From positions 41,387 to 105,386 of the forward strand of contig DASZPH010000007.1 in NCBI GenBank assembly GCA_035550375.1: DNA of 64,000 nucleotides, in the 5' to 3' direction. Positions 42,437 to 51,759 of the stretch are shown here, one piece after another. The stretch is from DASSFG01 sp035550375 (GTDB lineage: Bacteria; Planctomycetota; Planctomycetia; Pirellulales; JAICIG01). The translations under genes and the position numbers were made by a program. Below the pieces are notes generated by a model. The model was not told the DNA's origin. It saw only the letters and a program-made list of their open reading frames with translations, and made no database searches. How positions within the stretch are numbered: the stretch's first letter is position 1; each line of letters opens with the position of its first letter.

Positions 42437-45400
42437 GTGTTCCGGTCATCTGTATTCGCGTCGTTCGCAAACAACAGCCTTTCAAAGAAGATCAAAAGGG
42501 CAAAAGCCGCCGGCAAAAAAATTGTTAGTCTTCGCCCGCTACAATTCGAACCGCTTGAGGTTCGAAGTCTGCTCGACGCCGGCGGCTTCGCTCCAACCTT
42601 CGGCAGCGGTGACACACTGACGCCAGCCGGAATCGCGGCCACCTTCACCGCGACCCAAGGCGCGGCTCTCAGCACAACGCTCGCCAGTTTTACCGACTCC
42701 GACACCGGCAGCACGGCCGGCGACTTCACGGCCACGATCGACTGGGGCGACGGCAGCACTGGCATGGGCGTCGTGAGCAGCGCCAGTCCTGGTACTCTGA
42801 CCGTCAGCGGAAGCCACGTCTACGCGGCGGAGGGCGCGCGCCAGGCGACCGTGACCCTGGCTGACGACGCGCCCGGCACCGCGACCGCCACCGCCAGCGC
42901 GACGGTCAACGTGAGTGCCGCGCCGGCCGGCGCCCCCAACCTCACCATCACCAAGACTGGCCCGGCGTCGGCCAACGTCGGCGATCTGGTGACCTATTCG
43001 GTGACGATTGCCAACAGCGGCGGCACGGCCACCAACGTCCAATTCGACGACGCCTATAGCGCCTCGAACTTGACGATCTTCTCCGTTTGGGACACGGGAG
43101 GCAACTTGTTCAGCGTTTCCGACGGCGTGGTGTCGGGCACGATCGGCAACATTCTCCACGGCTCGTCCGATACGATCACGCTTGTGGCCATTCCGACTCG
43201 GCGAGGCGCGGCCACCGACCCGATCGCGGTCGCGGTTCCAGAAGGTAATGCCGGCATGGTCACGACGACCCCTAACAGCACCACGATTAACGCCGCGCCC
43301 GCCAGCGCCGCGAACGTGAGCATCAACGAGACCGCCCCGGTTACAGCCGTAGCGGTCGGCGACAAGCTCACCACGACGGTCACGCTGAAAAACAACGCCG
43401 CCACGCCAGTGACCAACCTGGCCTTTCTCGATTCGTCCCCGGGTCAGGCCTTTTTCTCGGCGTCCGACACCAACGGCACCGCGTTTACGTTCAATATGAA
43501 TACTGGCGACATGATCGGCACCGTGGCCAGCATTGCAGGCGGCGCAAGCGACACGATCACGATCGTGACCGTTCCAACCTCGGTGAACGCGACGGCCGAC
43601 GCCGCGACCATCGGCATCGCGGGAGGGAATCAGCCTCCCAATACCGCTAGCGCCACGGCGACGCTCTCGGTGCCCGCCTCAGCGCCGGACATCACCGTGA
43701 CAAAGAGCGGCCCGGCTACGGTGCTTATCGATACGCCGGTCACGGACACGATTCAGTTGACGAACAGCACGAACTCGAGCACTCCCGCCAGCGTCAGCTT
43801 TGTGGACGATGTGGGAAGCACCGTAACTTACGTAACGGCCTCCGACGGTCAGCCGGGCGACGCGTTCACCTATAACCCGATGACCGGCATGATAACCGGT
43901 ACGGTATCGGCGGCGGCTTTCGTCGGAGCAGTCGGAGGGAAGGGAGGAACCGCCACCGTGACGGTGACCCTTACGACCGAAGAGACGGGCAGTTTGACCG
44001 ACATTGCGAGCGTTGCCGTTCCGGGCGGCAACACGGCCGGGCCGGCCTTGAGCGATTCGCTGACCACGACCGTGACGGCGCCGGCGAAAGCGAATCTGGC
44101 GATCGCCAACAACGGCAGCTTCAGAGTGTTCGTCGGTGGCACGGAGACCTATACCATCCTGATCTCCAATTCCGGCGCCACCCCAGCCGCGGGAGCGATC
44201 TTGACCGATGTCGTGCCCGCCGGCTTAACCAACGTGCAGGCTACGGACCCGGAAGGCACCGTGACGATCAAGGGTAATACCGTGACCGACATACTTGGCG
44301 CCGTGTCGGCCGAGACCACCAACGAGACGTTGACAATTACCGCCACGGTCACCGCCGCCGCCCTGCCAAGCGGCACGCAGTACACCCCGATTTACGACAC
44401 GGCGAGCGTGACCTTTAACGGCACGACGAGCACGGACACCACGATCACGACGATCAGCGCGGGCCCGCTGTCGATCGCCAAGATCGGGTCACCGCCGACG
44501 GTTGCCGTGGGCGGCACCGAGACGTACACCCTTACGATCACCAATCCTGGCGACACGGCGGCGACGGGAGCGATTTTGTTCGATACCGTGCCGGCCGGCT
44601 TCAACAACGTCCAGGCTACCGACTCGGCAGGCCTCGTGGCGATCACGGGCAATACTGTATCCGACGCACTCGGCACCCTGGCGGCCAACACCGGAAGCGA
44701 AACGCTGACGATTACCGCCACGGCCGCCCCGTTGCCCGGCGGCACGACCAGCACCTCGGTAACCAACACGGCGAGCGTAGCCTTTGCGGGGCTCGCAACG
44801 ACGTCCAATGCGGTGACCACGACGATCAATGCACCAACGACAATCAGGACCGGCCAGCCGGGAGACGGCACTCCGCAAACCTTCGTTGATAACCTCTACC
44901 GCGAGCTGCTCGGCCGCGAACCGGATTCGGCCGGGGACGCCTTCTGGGTTGCCTATCTGGCGGCGCACGATACCGCTGCGGGACAGGCGCAGGTGATCCA
45001 GGCATTCATGAGTTCGCCCGAGCATGCGATCGAGTACCTCACCACCGTCTACCAAGTCTTCCTGGGGCGTGTTCCAGACGCCGGCGGTTTGCAGTTCTGG
45101 ACGCAAGCGATGAGCCGGCCCGGCACGCCCGGCCAGCCTAGCGGCAGCGCCGACGAGAAGTACGTGTTGGCCGCGATCCTCGGCTCCCAAGAGTTCTACC
45201 GTGACTCGGGGAGTACGCTGCAAGGCTGGATCAACGCCCTATATGAAGATCTGCTCGGCCGCGCGCCCGACGGCAACGGTCTTCGCTTTTGGACCAATGC
45301 ACTGACGACTCTTGGGTCCAGCAGCCGCGGGAGCATCGTTCTCGATCTGCTGACGACGCCCGAAGCGGCCCACAAACTGCTCGACAGTTTCTATCCGGCC

Positions 45401-45646
45401 GCCGGAGGCACGAGCGGCAACCCGCTGCCGGCACCCGGCTCACTGGGCAGCGGCCCGACCGACCTGGCCATCGTCACGGGTGGAGGCTGGGAAAACCTCT
45501 ATCTCGAGGGACCGTACGGAAGCGCACAAGAGGCGAACGACGGCTTCTTCGCTGCGCTGGCGGGCGGCGCAGGCTGGGACGACGTGCAGTTGCTGTTGCT
45601 CGAGGCCGGTCAGTTTTACAACAACCCGAACCGGCCGATCACCTGA
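42437..45646 (+). CDS. giant extracellular DUF11-repeat protein with DUF4214 C-terminus
   Basis: 1069 residues, GTG start with AGGGGAGA upstream. The N-terminus is Lys/Arg-rich and leads into RPLQFEPLEVRSLLDA, a motif frequent at the start of large planctomycete exported proteins. A PKD-like segment (DSDTGSTAGDFTATIDWGD) follows at about 80-140, then five or so DUF11-type repeats (about 165-810) with cores such as GDLVTYSVTIANSGGTAT and VGGTETYTLTITNPGDTAA. Residues about 814-1000 hold DUF4214 units (VDNLYRELLGREPDSAG, VYQVFLGRVPDAGGLQFW). The Thr/Ala/Gly-rich, Cys-free composition fits a secreted or cell-surface fibre or adhesin. Confidence 0.85.
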   Translation: MFRSSVFASFANNSLSKKIKRAKAAGKKIVSLRPLQFEPLEVRSLLDAGGFAPTFGSGDTLTPAGIAATFTATQGAALSTTLASFTDSDTGSTAGDFTATIDWGDGSTGMGVVSSASPGTLTVSGSHVYAAEGARQATVTLADDAPGTATATASATVNVSAAPAGAPNLTITKTGPASANVGDLVTYSVTIANSGGTATNVQFDDAYSASNLTIFSVWDTGGNLFSVSDGVVSGTIGNILHGSSDTITLVAIPTRRGAATDPIAVAVPEGNAGMVTTTPNSTTINAAPASAANVSINETAPVTAVAVGDKLTTTVTLKNNAATPVTNLAFLDSSPGQAFFSASDTNGTAFTFNMNTGDMIGTVASIAGGASDTITIVTVPTSVNATADAATIGIAGGNQPPNTASATATLSVPASAPDITVTKSGPATVLIDTPVTDTIQLTNSTNSSTPASVSFVDDVGSTVTYVTASDGQPGDAFTYNPMTGMITGTVSAAAFVGAVGGKGGTATVTVTLTTEETGSLTDIASVAVPGGNTAGPALSDSLTTTVTAPAKANLAIANNGSFRVFVGGTETYTILISNSGATPAAGAILTDVVPAGLTNVQATDPEGTVTIKGNTVTDILGAVSAETTNETLTITATVTAAALPSGTQYTPIYDTASVTFNGTTSTDTTITTISAGPLSIAKIGSPPTVAVGGTETYTLTITNPGDTAATGAILFDTVPAGFNNVQATDSAGLVAITGNTVSDALGTLAANTGSETLTITATAAPLPGGTTSTSVTNTASVAFAGLATTSNAVTTTINAPTTIRTGQPGDGTPQTFVDNLYRELLGREPDSAGDAFWVAYLAAHDTAAGQAQVIQAFMSSPEHAIEYLTTVYQVFLGRVPDAGGLQFWTQAMSRPGTPGQPSGSADEKYVLAAILGSQEFYRDSGSTLQGWINALYEDLLGRAPDGNGLRFWTNALTTLGSSSRGSIVLDLLTTPEAAHKLLDSFYPAAGGTSGNPLPAPGSLGSGPTDLAIVTGGGWENLYLEGPYGSAQEANDGFFAALAGGAGWDDVQLLLLEAGQFYNNPNRPIT

Positions 45647-45901
45647 TCGGGCCGCAAAGCGCCGGGGAAAGCCGGTCTAGTCTCGACGGACGCTGCGGTT
45701 CACGGCGTTGTGACGCCAGTCCATAACGCGGAACGGTCAGCCTCAAGAATCGGATTAAAAGGGCGAGGGTCGGTAAAAACGGCATCGTTACGTATCGCAA
45801 GACTTGCCAGGCGGGGAATCGTGAGCGACGCTTTCGTGGCGCGCGAGTTTGTACTCGTCGGCTGCCACGTTCCAAGACCATCACGACGGAAGGAGATGGC
45901 G

Positions 45902-46183
45902 ATGCGTGGTCTCTTGCTGGCTTCGATCGCGGTCCTCGCTCTCGGGGCGGCCGACAGCGCCCATGGCGGCTGGCGAACCTACGGTGCCCGTGGCGACTGG
46001 CGAACGTACGGTGTTGCCAACAAGACCAGCCCCGACGGCCTCTGGTGGAGGGGCTATGGGCGGATGGGCTACGGCTGGTACAGCGTCTACGGCGCCTACA
46101 TCGGCTCCGGCTACAGCACGCTTGGTTTCGGCTATCCCAACCGCCCGTCTGACCCCTGGACCATCGGCAATCGCGCGCGTTGA
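45902..46183 (+). CDS. small secreted Gly/Tyr/Trp-rich protein
   Basis: 93 residues from ATG 45902, six bases after AGGAG; the ATG at 45896 is too close to that site. Residues 1-18 (MRGLLLASIAVLALGAAD) are a signal peptide. The mature part repeats WRTYGARGDWRTYG and then YGxxG(Y/W) units, rich in Tyr, Trp and Gly. No family recognised; the composition fits a small surface or matrix protein. The longer open frame upstream is discarded. The gap 45647-45901 shows nothing else. Confidence 0.65.
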   Translation: MRGLLLASIAVLALGAADSAHGGWRTYGARGDWRTYGVANKTSPDGLWWRGYGRMGYGWYSVYGAYIGSGYSTLGFGYPNRPSDPWTIGNRAR

Positions 46184-46271
46184 GCTCTCGGCGACGCCGA
46201 TAGACAGTGACATCTGCATTTGCCATCCGCCAAATCGCACGGCGGGTTTGCTGCCTCGAGATTGTCCGATT

Positions 46272-46342
46272 AAGGACGGTTCGTGCTGAGCGCAGATCGC
46301 AATTGAAGCATCCGCACGGGTAGCGGGGCGACCGGACACGGG
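46272..46342. repeat. interspersed repeat, copy C (truncated)
   Basis: AAGGACGGTTCGT, ATCGCAATTGAAGCATCCGC and GGGTAGCGGGG match the left half of copies A and B. The right half (CAACTCACGATTCGACG) is missing. It lies in the convergent gap between the small secreted protein and the aldo/keto reductase. Confidence 0.55.
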
Positions 46343-46352
46343 TGATTACGGT

Positions 46353-47300
46353 TCAACCTCCGCTTCCTCTCGGAATGAACCCGGGAACGCCGGTCTCCAC
46401 TACGGAATTGAACCTGACCTGCAACTTGATTCCTTCGTTAATCTCTTGCACGGCCTCTTTAGGAAGGGCGGAGACATCGAAGTTCTCCTTGATCCGGCTG
46501 GGGCTCTTCGAGGTGGTAAGCAGCGCCGTCCCGCGCTGAATGGCCCAGGCGAGCAAGACCTGCGCCGGCGTCTTGTTCACTCGCTTGGCGATCGCGGCAA
46601 TGACCGGATCTTCCAGCAACTTGGGCTGGCTACTATGCCCCAATGCTGCGAACGCTTGCAACACGATGCCATTCTTCCTGCAATAGTCCAAAAGGTCCCA
46701 TTGCGGGAGATACGGATGGGATTCGACATGAACAACTGCAGGCTTGATCCTGCCGGCTTCAAAGATCTCTTTGACTTGACTCAGGCTGACGTCGGACAAT
46801 CCGATGGCCTTGCACCGGCCCTCGTCCACCAGGCTCTCTAACGCCTTCCATGTATCCAGCAGCGTCACCCCTTGGTCATAAATCACATTTCCATTCGCAT
46901 CCCTCGGGTCCTGATCGTCTCCAGGTTGGAAGGCAAAGGGCGTATGGATGAGATAGAGGTCGACGTAGTCGAGTTGGAGTTTCTTGAGACTGGCCTCGCA
47001 GGCGGGTTTGACCCGTTCAGGACGATGATTTGTGTTCCAGAGCTTCGTGATGACAAAGACGTCTTCGCGCTTGATCTTGCCGCCCTCGAACACCTCCTGC
47101 ATCGCGTCGCCGACCTCCCTCTCAGTTCGGTAGCGTTCCGCAGTGTCGATTACGCGAAATCCTGCTTCCAGCGCCGCCTTGCTCGCGGTTTTGGTTGCCA
47201 CGGGGTCCGGAATGAGTGTGCCAAAGCCGAGGGCGGGGATGGCACCGGATCCATTGTTGAGGGCTATCCTCGTAAAGCGAAGGTTGTCGCTCTCGACCAC
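46353..47300 (-). CDS. aldo/keto reductase
   Basis: 315 residues, GTG start at 47300. The catalytic tetrad of the family is visible: Asp in FRVIDTAERY, Tyr in the same segment, Lys in FVITKLWNT and His in YLIHTPFAF. The NADPH-binding C-terminal part has LLTTSKSPSRIKENFDV. The enzyme reduces aldehydes and ketones with NADPH; the substrate is not readable. It lies 50 bases downstream of the semialdehyde dehydrogenase gene on the same strand and may be co-transcribed. Confidence 0.88.
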   Translation of the reverse strand: MVESDNLRFTRIALNNGSGAIPALGFGTLIPDPVATKTASKAALEAGFRVIDTAERYRTEREVGDAMQEVFEGGKIKREDVFVITKLWNTNHRPERVKPACEASLKKLQLDYVDLYLIHTPFAFQPGDDQDPRDANGNVIYDQGVTLLDTWKALESLVDEGRCKAIGLSDVSLSQVKEIFEAGRIKPAVVHVESHPYLPQWDLLDYCRKNGIVLQAFAALGHSSQPKLLEDPVIAAIAKRVNKTPAQVLLAWAIQRGTALLTTSKSPSRIKENFDVSALPKEAVQEINEGIKLQVRFNSVVETGVPGFIPRGSGG

Positions 47301-47350
47301 TGTTTCACTCCCCTACTTCACTCCCCCTCAGCGGATCTGAACCTGTTCGA

Positions 47351-48886
47351 TCAAACCCATCCACCGTCCGGCCCCTCGGAACCGAACCAGCGTTCTGAGA
47401 TCACTTTCCTTCGCGTATAGAAAGCAACGGCGTCAGCACCCTGCGCATCGAGATCACCGTAAAATGAGCTCTTCCAGCCGCCGAACGGAAAGAACGCCAT
47501 CGGCGCTGGCACGCCGAGATTGATGCCGAGCATTCCGGCCTGGATGCGCTCGCGGAACGTGCGGGCCGCTGCGCCGGATTGCGTGAAGAGGGAGACCGTG
47601 TTGCCGTATCGGCTGCGGTTTGTCAACGTGATCGCCGCGTCCAGGTCCGGGGCGCGCATCACGCTCACCACCGGGCCAAAAATCTCCTCCCGGCCGACGA
47701 ACATCTCCGGTGACACATCGTCGAACACCGTCGGTCCGAGGAAGCAGCCGCGCGGCCTGTGGGGGACGGTTTGGCAGCGGCCGTCGAGGCGAAGCCGGGC
47801 TCCTTCCGTCACCCCGCGCTCGATCGCAGCCCGGATCCGCTTCTCCTGCTCTGGGTTTACCACGGGACAGAGCGTCGCGGTGTCGTCCAGGCCGTCTCCC
47901 AGTTTGAGTTCACTCGCCGAGCGGATGAAGGCATCGACGACGGCGTCTTGCCGCACTCCGTCGCCGACCGCCACCAGCACGCTACCGGCAAGACAGCGCT
48001 GTCCCGCAGAGCCGAAACACGATGCGATCAGGGCGGGCAGGGTGCGCCCCAGCTCGGCATCGGGCAGAACGATCAGATGGTTCTTCGCTCCGCCGTGCGC
48101 CTGAACGCGCTTGCCGTGAGCCGCTGCGGTGCGGTAGACCGACTCCGCCACCGCCGACGTGCCGACGAAGGATACCGCCTGGACATGCGGGTTGGTGATG
48201 AGCCGTTCGCTTACTTCCTTGCCGCCCTGCACCACGCCGACGACCCCCGGCGGCAAGCCGGCATCCACGAACAACTCGACGAGTCGGGTGCCGGTGAGCG
48301 GCGCCTTCTCGGCGGGCTTGAGGAGGAACGTGTTCCCGCAGGCGACGGCGACCGACATCATCCACAGCGGAATCAAGGCCGGGAAATTGAACGGCGGAAT
48401 GCCGACCACGACACCCATCGGTTCGCGAATGGCATGGCAGTCGACATCCCGCGAAATGTCGGTCAGCGTCTGTCCCATCAGTTGGGAGGGAATGCCGCAG
48501 GCAAACTCAACGACGTCAAGCCCGCGCCGTAGCGAGCCGTGCGCCTCGCTCAGCAGCTTGCCGTTTTCGCGGACGATGCCGTGTGCCACGTCCGAGAAGT
48601 TTTTTTCCAGCAAGGCCCGGAACTGGAACAGGATGTGAGCCCGATCCGGCGCCGGAGTGGCTCGCCAGCCAGGGAAGGCACGGGCGGCGGCAGCGCATGC
48701 CTCGTCCACCTGCTCCGGCGCGGCCTCGCGCACCGGCGCCAGCACCTCGGCCGCGTCTGCCGGATTACAGATGTCGCGGTTGGTGTTCCCGCGGCCCTCG
48801 ACCCAGGTTCCGGCGATCAGGTTCAGCGCGGAAGCCGAACGCGAGGATGTTGCAGGCGACCGATCAGGGCCAGCACTGGTGCTCAT
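47351..48886 (-). CDS. mmsA: methylmalonate-semialdehyde dehydrogenase (CoA-acylating)
   Basis: 511 residues from ATG 48886 with GGAGGA upstream. It is an aldehyde-dehydrogenase fold with a catalytic Cys in CFGSAGQRCLAGS. The MmsA-specific environment includes GIPPFNFPALIPLWMMSVAVACGN and VVQGGKEV, and REEIFGPVVSV near the C-terminus. The glutamate found in hydrolytic ALDHs is replaced in the QAHGGAKNHLIVLPDA stretch, as expected for CoA-dependent MmsA. It converts malonate or methylmalonate semialdehyde to acetyl- or propionyl-CoA in valine, inositol or beta-alanine breakdown. No other valine or inositol gene is adjacent. Confidence 0.88.
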   Translation of the reverse strand: MSTSAGPDRSPATSSRSASALNLIAGTWVEGRGNTNRDICNPADAAEVLAPVREAAPEQVDEACAAAARAFPGWRATPAPDRAHILFQFRALLEKNFSDVAHGIVRENGKLLSEAHGSLRRGLDVVEFACGIPSQLMGQTLTDISRDVDCHAIREPMGVVVGIPPFNFPALIPLWMMSVAVACGNTFLLKPAEKAPLTGTRLVELFVDAGLPPGVVGVVQGGKEVSERLITNPHVQAVSFVGTSAVAESVYRTAAAHGKRVQAHGGAKNHLIVLPDAELGRTLPALIASCFGSAGQRCLAGSVLVAVGDGVRQDAVVDAFIRSASELKLGDGLDDTATLCPVVNPEQEKRIRAAIERGVTEGARLRLDGRCQTVPHRPRGCFLGPTVFDDVSPEMFVGREEIFGPVVSVMRAPDLDAAITLTNRSRYGNTVSLFTQSGAAARTFRERIQAGMLGINLGVPAPMAFFPFGGWKSSFYGDLDAQGADAVAFYTRRKVISERWFGSEGPDGGWV

Positions 48887-49244
48887 GAAGTCCTCCGGAG
48901 GTGATGGCCTTATAGAGCGCCTTCTTCTGACCGGCCGTGCGGCCCTCGTTCCACGCGATCCGGATGGTGACCAGGTTATCGCTGCGGTCGATGCCGAGAC
49001 AGTACGCCGACGCCGATCATCGTCTCCTCGACGACGCGACCGAAGTCGATTCGAACGAGCGGCAAAGATCACATCCCCATTCGCACGCGCGAGTCGGAGA
49101 AAACCGAGCGAAATTGCCCGCCTGCGCCGCCGAGCGAAATGCTAGCCGTGCATGGCTGATAATTCAAGACGCGCCAAAAGTGACAAAAGGGAAACCTTCA
49201 GATTGCGGGAAGATCAAGTCGGGTTGATCGAAAGAGAAGAGCAT
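48887..49244. other. 358-base intergenic region, no gene seen
   Basis: Between the mmsA start and the mug end, both on the minus strand. It should hold the mmsA promoter. I found no clear -35/-10 pair, repeat or terminator. Open frames here are Arg/Ser-rich and not protein-like. Confidence 0.4.
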
Positions 49245-49883
49245 TTAGGGCAGACTCGGGGCCGGCACGACCGACCGTGCCTTATGTCCTTTGCTTCTAT
49301 TTTGGCGGCGTTCGTGCTCGGCAACGGCCCAAACGCGCAAGTCTCCGAAGAGTTGGGCAAGGGCGGGGGGCAGGTAGTGGGCGTTGAGGCCACTGGGGTT
49401 GGGAAGAACCCAAGCGTGGCTGCCGCCGAAAAGGGGCTGTTGCAGGCCGACGCGGGCGTCTTTGATACCGGAGACGACGCGGTAGGGGTGAATGCCGACA
49501 AAGGCGACGACGGTCGGACGCCAGCGTCTGACTTTGGCTTGCAGGCGCCGGCCGCCGGCGCGAAGCTCGTCGTCGGTGAGTTCATCCGCGCGGGCGGTGG
49601 CACGCTCGACGATGTTTGTGATGCCTAGCTTGAGGTCAAGAAGAAGGGATGCTTCAAAGGGGGAGAAGAGTCGAGGGGTAAATCCGCCCCCGTGAAGGGC
49701 GGGCCAGAAGCGATTGCCGGGGCGGCCGAAGTGGTGGCCGATGGCGGCGGTGTAGAGGCCGGGGTTGATGCCCGCGAAGAGGACGATGAGGTTTTTGGCC
49801 GCGAGATCCGGGATGAGCTTGTTGCGCGCCGCCAGTATCTGGGTTTTGCTGGGTTTCCAGGGAGTGACCAATTTCCGATGCAT
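49245..49883 (-). CDS. mug: G/U mismatch-specific DNA glycosylase
   Basis: 212 residues, ATG at 49883. Mug/TDG motifs: FAGINPGLYTAAIGHHFGRP (GINPG with the catalytic Asn), NRFWPALHGGGFTP, and the second active-site element VLPNPSGLNAHY. The enzyme removes uracil, thymine or alkylated bases mispaired with G. The C-terminus carries a short basic tail after HERRQNRS. It stands alone, divergent from the efflux adaptor gene with 285 bases between. Confidence 0.9.
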   Translation of the reverse strand: MHRKLVTPWKPSKTQILAARNKLIPDLAAKNLIVLFAGINPGLYTAAIGHHFGRPGNRFWPALHGGGFTPRLFSPFEASLLLDLKLGITNIVERATARADELTDDELRAGGRRLQAKVRRWRPTVVAFVGIHPYRVVSGIKDARVGLQQPLFGGSHAWVLPNPSGLNAHYLPPALAQLFGDLRVWAVAEHERRQNRSKGHKARSVVPAPSLP

Positions 49884-50168
49884 AGGGCGACATCCTCCAG
49901 GGCAATCGCGTCAAAACACGAATGAATTGTTGGGGTGTTCAGTAGCCGGGACAAGACGATCCCATCGGAGGGACGGTCGGCAAAACGACAAATGTGACGA
50001 CGGGTGCCGACCGCAAGCGGCGCGGCCCCAATAAATGCGTGTGTGCATTCAACGCCTTGCGACTCCGGTCGCTTGACCGCCGCCGGGCCAATCGGGAGAA
50101 TCGGCTTGAGCGCCGTCTGGCGGGCCGGTGACGCCTATCGTTCTTAATTCGCGAGAGGGCGGACCAGA

Positions 50169-51722
50169 ATGGGAACAGCGGATGAGCGGTCTTCTGAAGG
50201 CTCGGCAGAGGTTAGGTTGCCCCTTCCCCAAGCGGTGACGACTGTAGCTGAGCCCGATCTGCCCACGGCGCCTGCGCCCGCCGCGCCGGCAGAACAAGCA
50301 GCCCATTCCGACAAGCCGGGGGCCCCTCGGCCGGCACGCTCCCTGCGCAGATGGTTGCTTTTGGCAGGGGTTGTGAGCGGCATGCCGGTGGGCGCCTACG
50401 TTCTGTTTCCGTTCGTGCTGACCGCGCTGAACACGGTTTCCACCGATGACGCCTACGTCAACGGTCACGTAACCTTCGTCGCGCCCCGAGTTGCCGGCCA
50501 CGTGACGACGGTGTTGGTGGATGACAATCAGCGCGTGAAAGCGGGCGACTTGTTGGCCCAGCTCGACAAGGAACCATACCAGGTTCAAGTGAATATCAAG
50601 GCGTCCGCGGTAGTCGCAGCGAAAAGGGAGCTGGCGACCGCGATGGCCCAGGCGCGCGGCTTGGCCGCGCAAGCCCGCCGCAGCCGCTTCAGGCTCGATC
50701 ACGCGATCGAAGACGTGCGGAATCAGATCGAACTGCTGAAATCGTACGTCGCGCAACTGAAGGTCGAGGAAGCGAACCTATCGCTCGCCGAGAGCGACTA
50801 CGCGCGCGGAGAGAAGCTTATTGGGAAGGGGGCTATCACCCAGCAAGAATTCGACCAATATAAAGCTGCGCTGCAAGTCGCGATTCATCGCGTGAGCAGC
50901 GCGAGGCAATCCATTCAGCAAACGCGCGCCGGTCTCGGTCTGCCGATCGATCACAAGAACCCGCTGGATCTACCGGAGGACCTGGATCAGAGTTTCTCGG
51001 AAGTGCAAGAGGCATTGGCAGGGTTGTACGACAGCGCTACACAGTTGGGTTACACTCCGCCGACGTGGAACGCGACGCCGACGCAGTTCAAGGAGACGTT
51101 TTATTCGCAGGATCCGGACAAGAATCTTGACCGAATCTTCGAACGACTGGTTCCCGAATCGCCCGCCGTCAAGCTGGCCGAGGCGAAGGTTGCTCAGGCG
51201 CAAGACGACCTGGCTCAGGCCGAGTTGAACCTCCGCTACTGCGACATCGTGAGCGACATCGACGGCCAGGTCACCAGCCGCAACGTCAACCCTGGAAACT
51301 ACGTCCAAATCGGGCAAAGCCTGATGGCCGTGCGATCGCTGACGGAGATCTGGATCGACGCCAACTTCAAGGAAACGCAACTGGCCGACCAGCGCATCGG
51401 CCAGCGCGTGCGCTGTGAGGTGGACATGTATGGCAGCCGGCGGGAGTTCGAGGGCCGCATTACCGGATTTACCATGGGGACAGGCACAACTCTCGCGCTG
51501 CTACCTCCCCAGAATGCCACGGGCAATTTCGTCAAGATCGTCCAGCGGCTGCCCGTCCGGATTGAGCTGACGGACTACGATCCCGAAAAGAGTCCCCTGT
51601 TCATCGGCCTGTCGGTCGTCCCTTACGTGTACATCAACGAGCCCCCCACGGGGCCGCATGCCGGGGAAATCCTGCAACCCTTCGCCCAACTGACAAAAGG
51701 CCCGGTAGGATCCAAACCCTGA
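50169..51722 (+). CDS. EmrA/HlyD-type membrane fusion protein
   Basis: 517 residues, ATG at 50169. A Pro/Ala-rich cytoplasmic N-terminus (about 1-60) precedes one membrane helix (about 62-88). TDDAYVNGHVTFVAPRVAGHV opens the lipoyl domain, the usual EmrA wording. A long coiled coil with KLIGKGAITQQEFDQYKAAL follows, then RNVNPGNYVQIGQSLMAV and IWIDANFKETQL close the barrel. A segment at about 255-330 is longer than in E. coli EmrA. It pairs with the DHA2 transporter 37 bases downstream to form a drug-efflux system through an outer-membrane channel not encoded here. Confidence 0.88.
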   Translation: MGTADERSSEGSAEVRLPLPQAVTTVAEPDLPTAPAPAAPAEQAAHSDKPGAPRPARSLRRWLLLAGVVSGMPVGAYVLFPFVLTALNTVSTDDAYVNGHVTFVAPRVAGHVTTVLVDDNQRVKAGDLLAQLDKEPYQVQVNIKASAVVAAKRELATAMAQARGLAAQARRSRFRLDHAIEDVRNQIELLKSYVAQLKVEEANLSLAESDYARGEKLIGKGAITQQEFDQYKAALQVAIHRVSSARQSIQQTRAGLGLPIDHKNPLDLPEDLDQSFSEVQEALAGLYDSATQLGYTPPTWNATPTQFKETFYSQDPDKNLDRIFERLVPESPAVKLAEAKVAQAQDDLAQAELNLRYCDIVSDIDGQVTSRNVNPGNYVQIGQSLMAVRSLTEIWIDANFKETQLADQRIGQRVRCEVDMYGSRREFEGRITGFTMGTGTTLALLPPQNATGNFVKIVQRLPVRIELTDYDPEKSPLFIGLSVVPYVYINEPPTGPHAGEILQPFAQLTKGPVGSKP

Positions 51723-51759
51723 CCCGCATCGGTCCCCCGGCGACTGGGGAGCACGCATT

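Noticed and set aside
45710..45901. N-terminal extension of the small Gly/Tyr-rich secreted protein
   Set aside because: A signal peptide and a well-spaced AGGAG define the start at 45902; the extension is basic and not protein-like.
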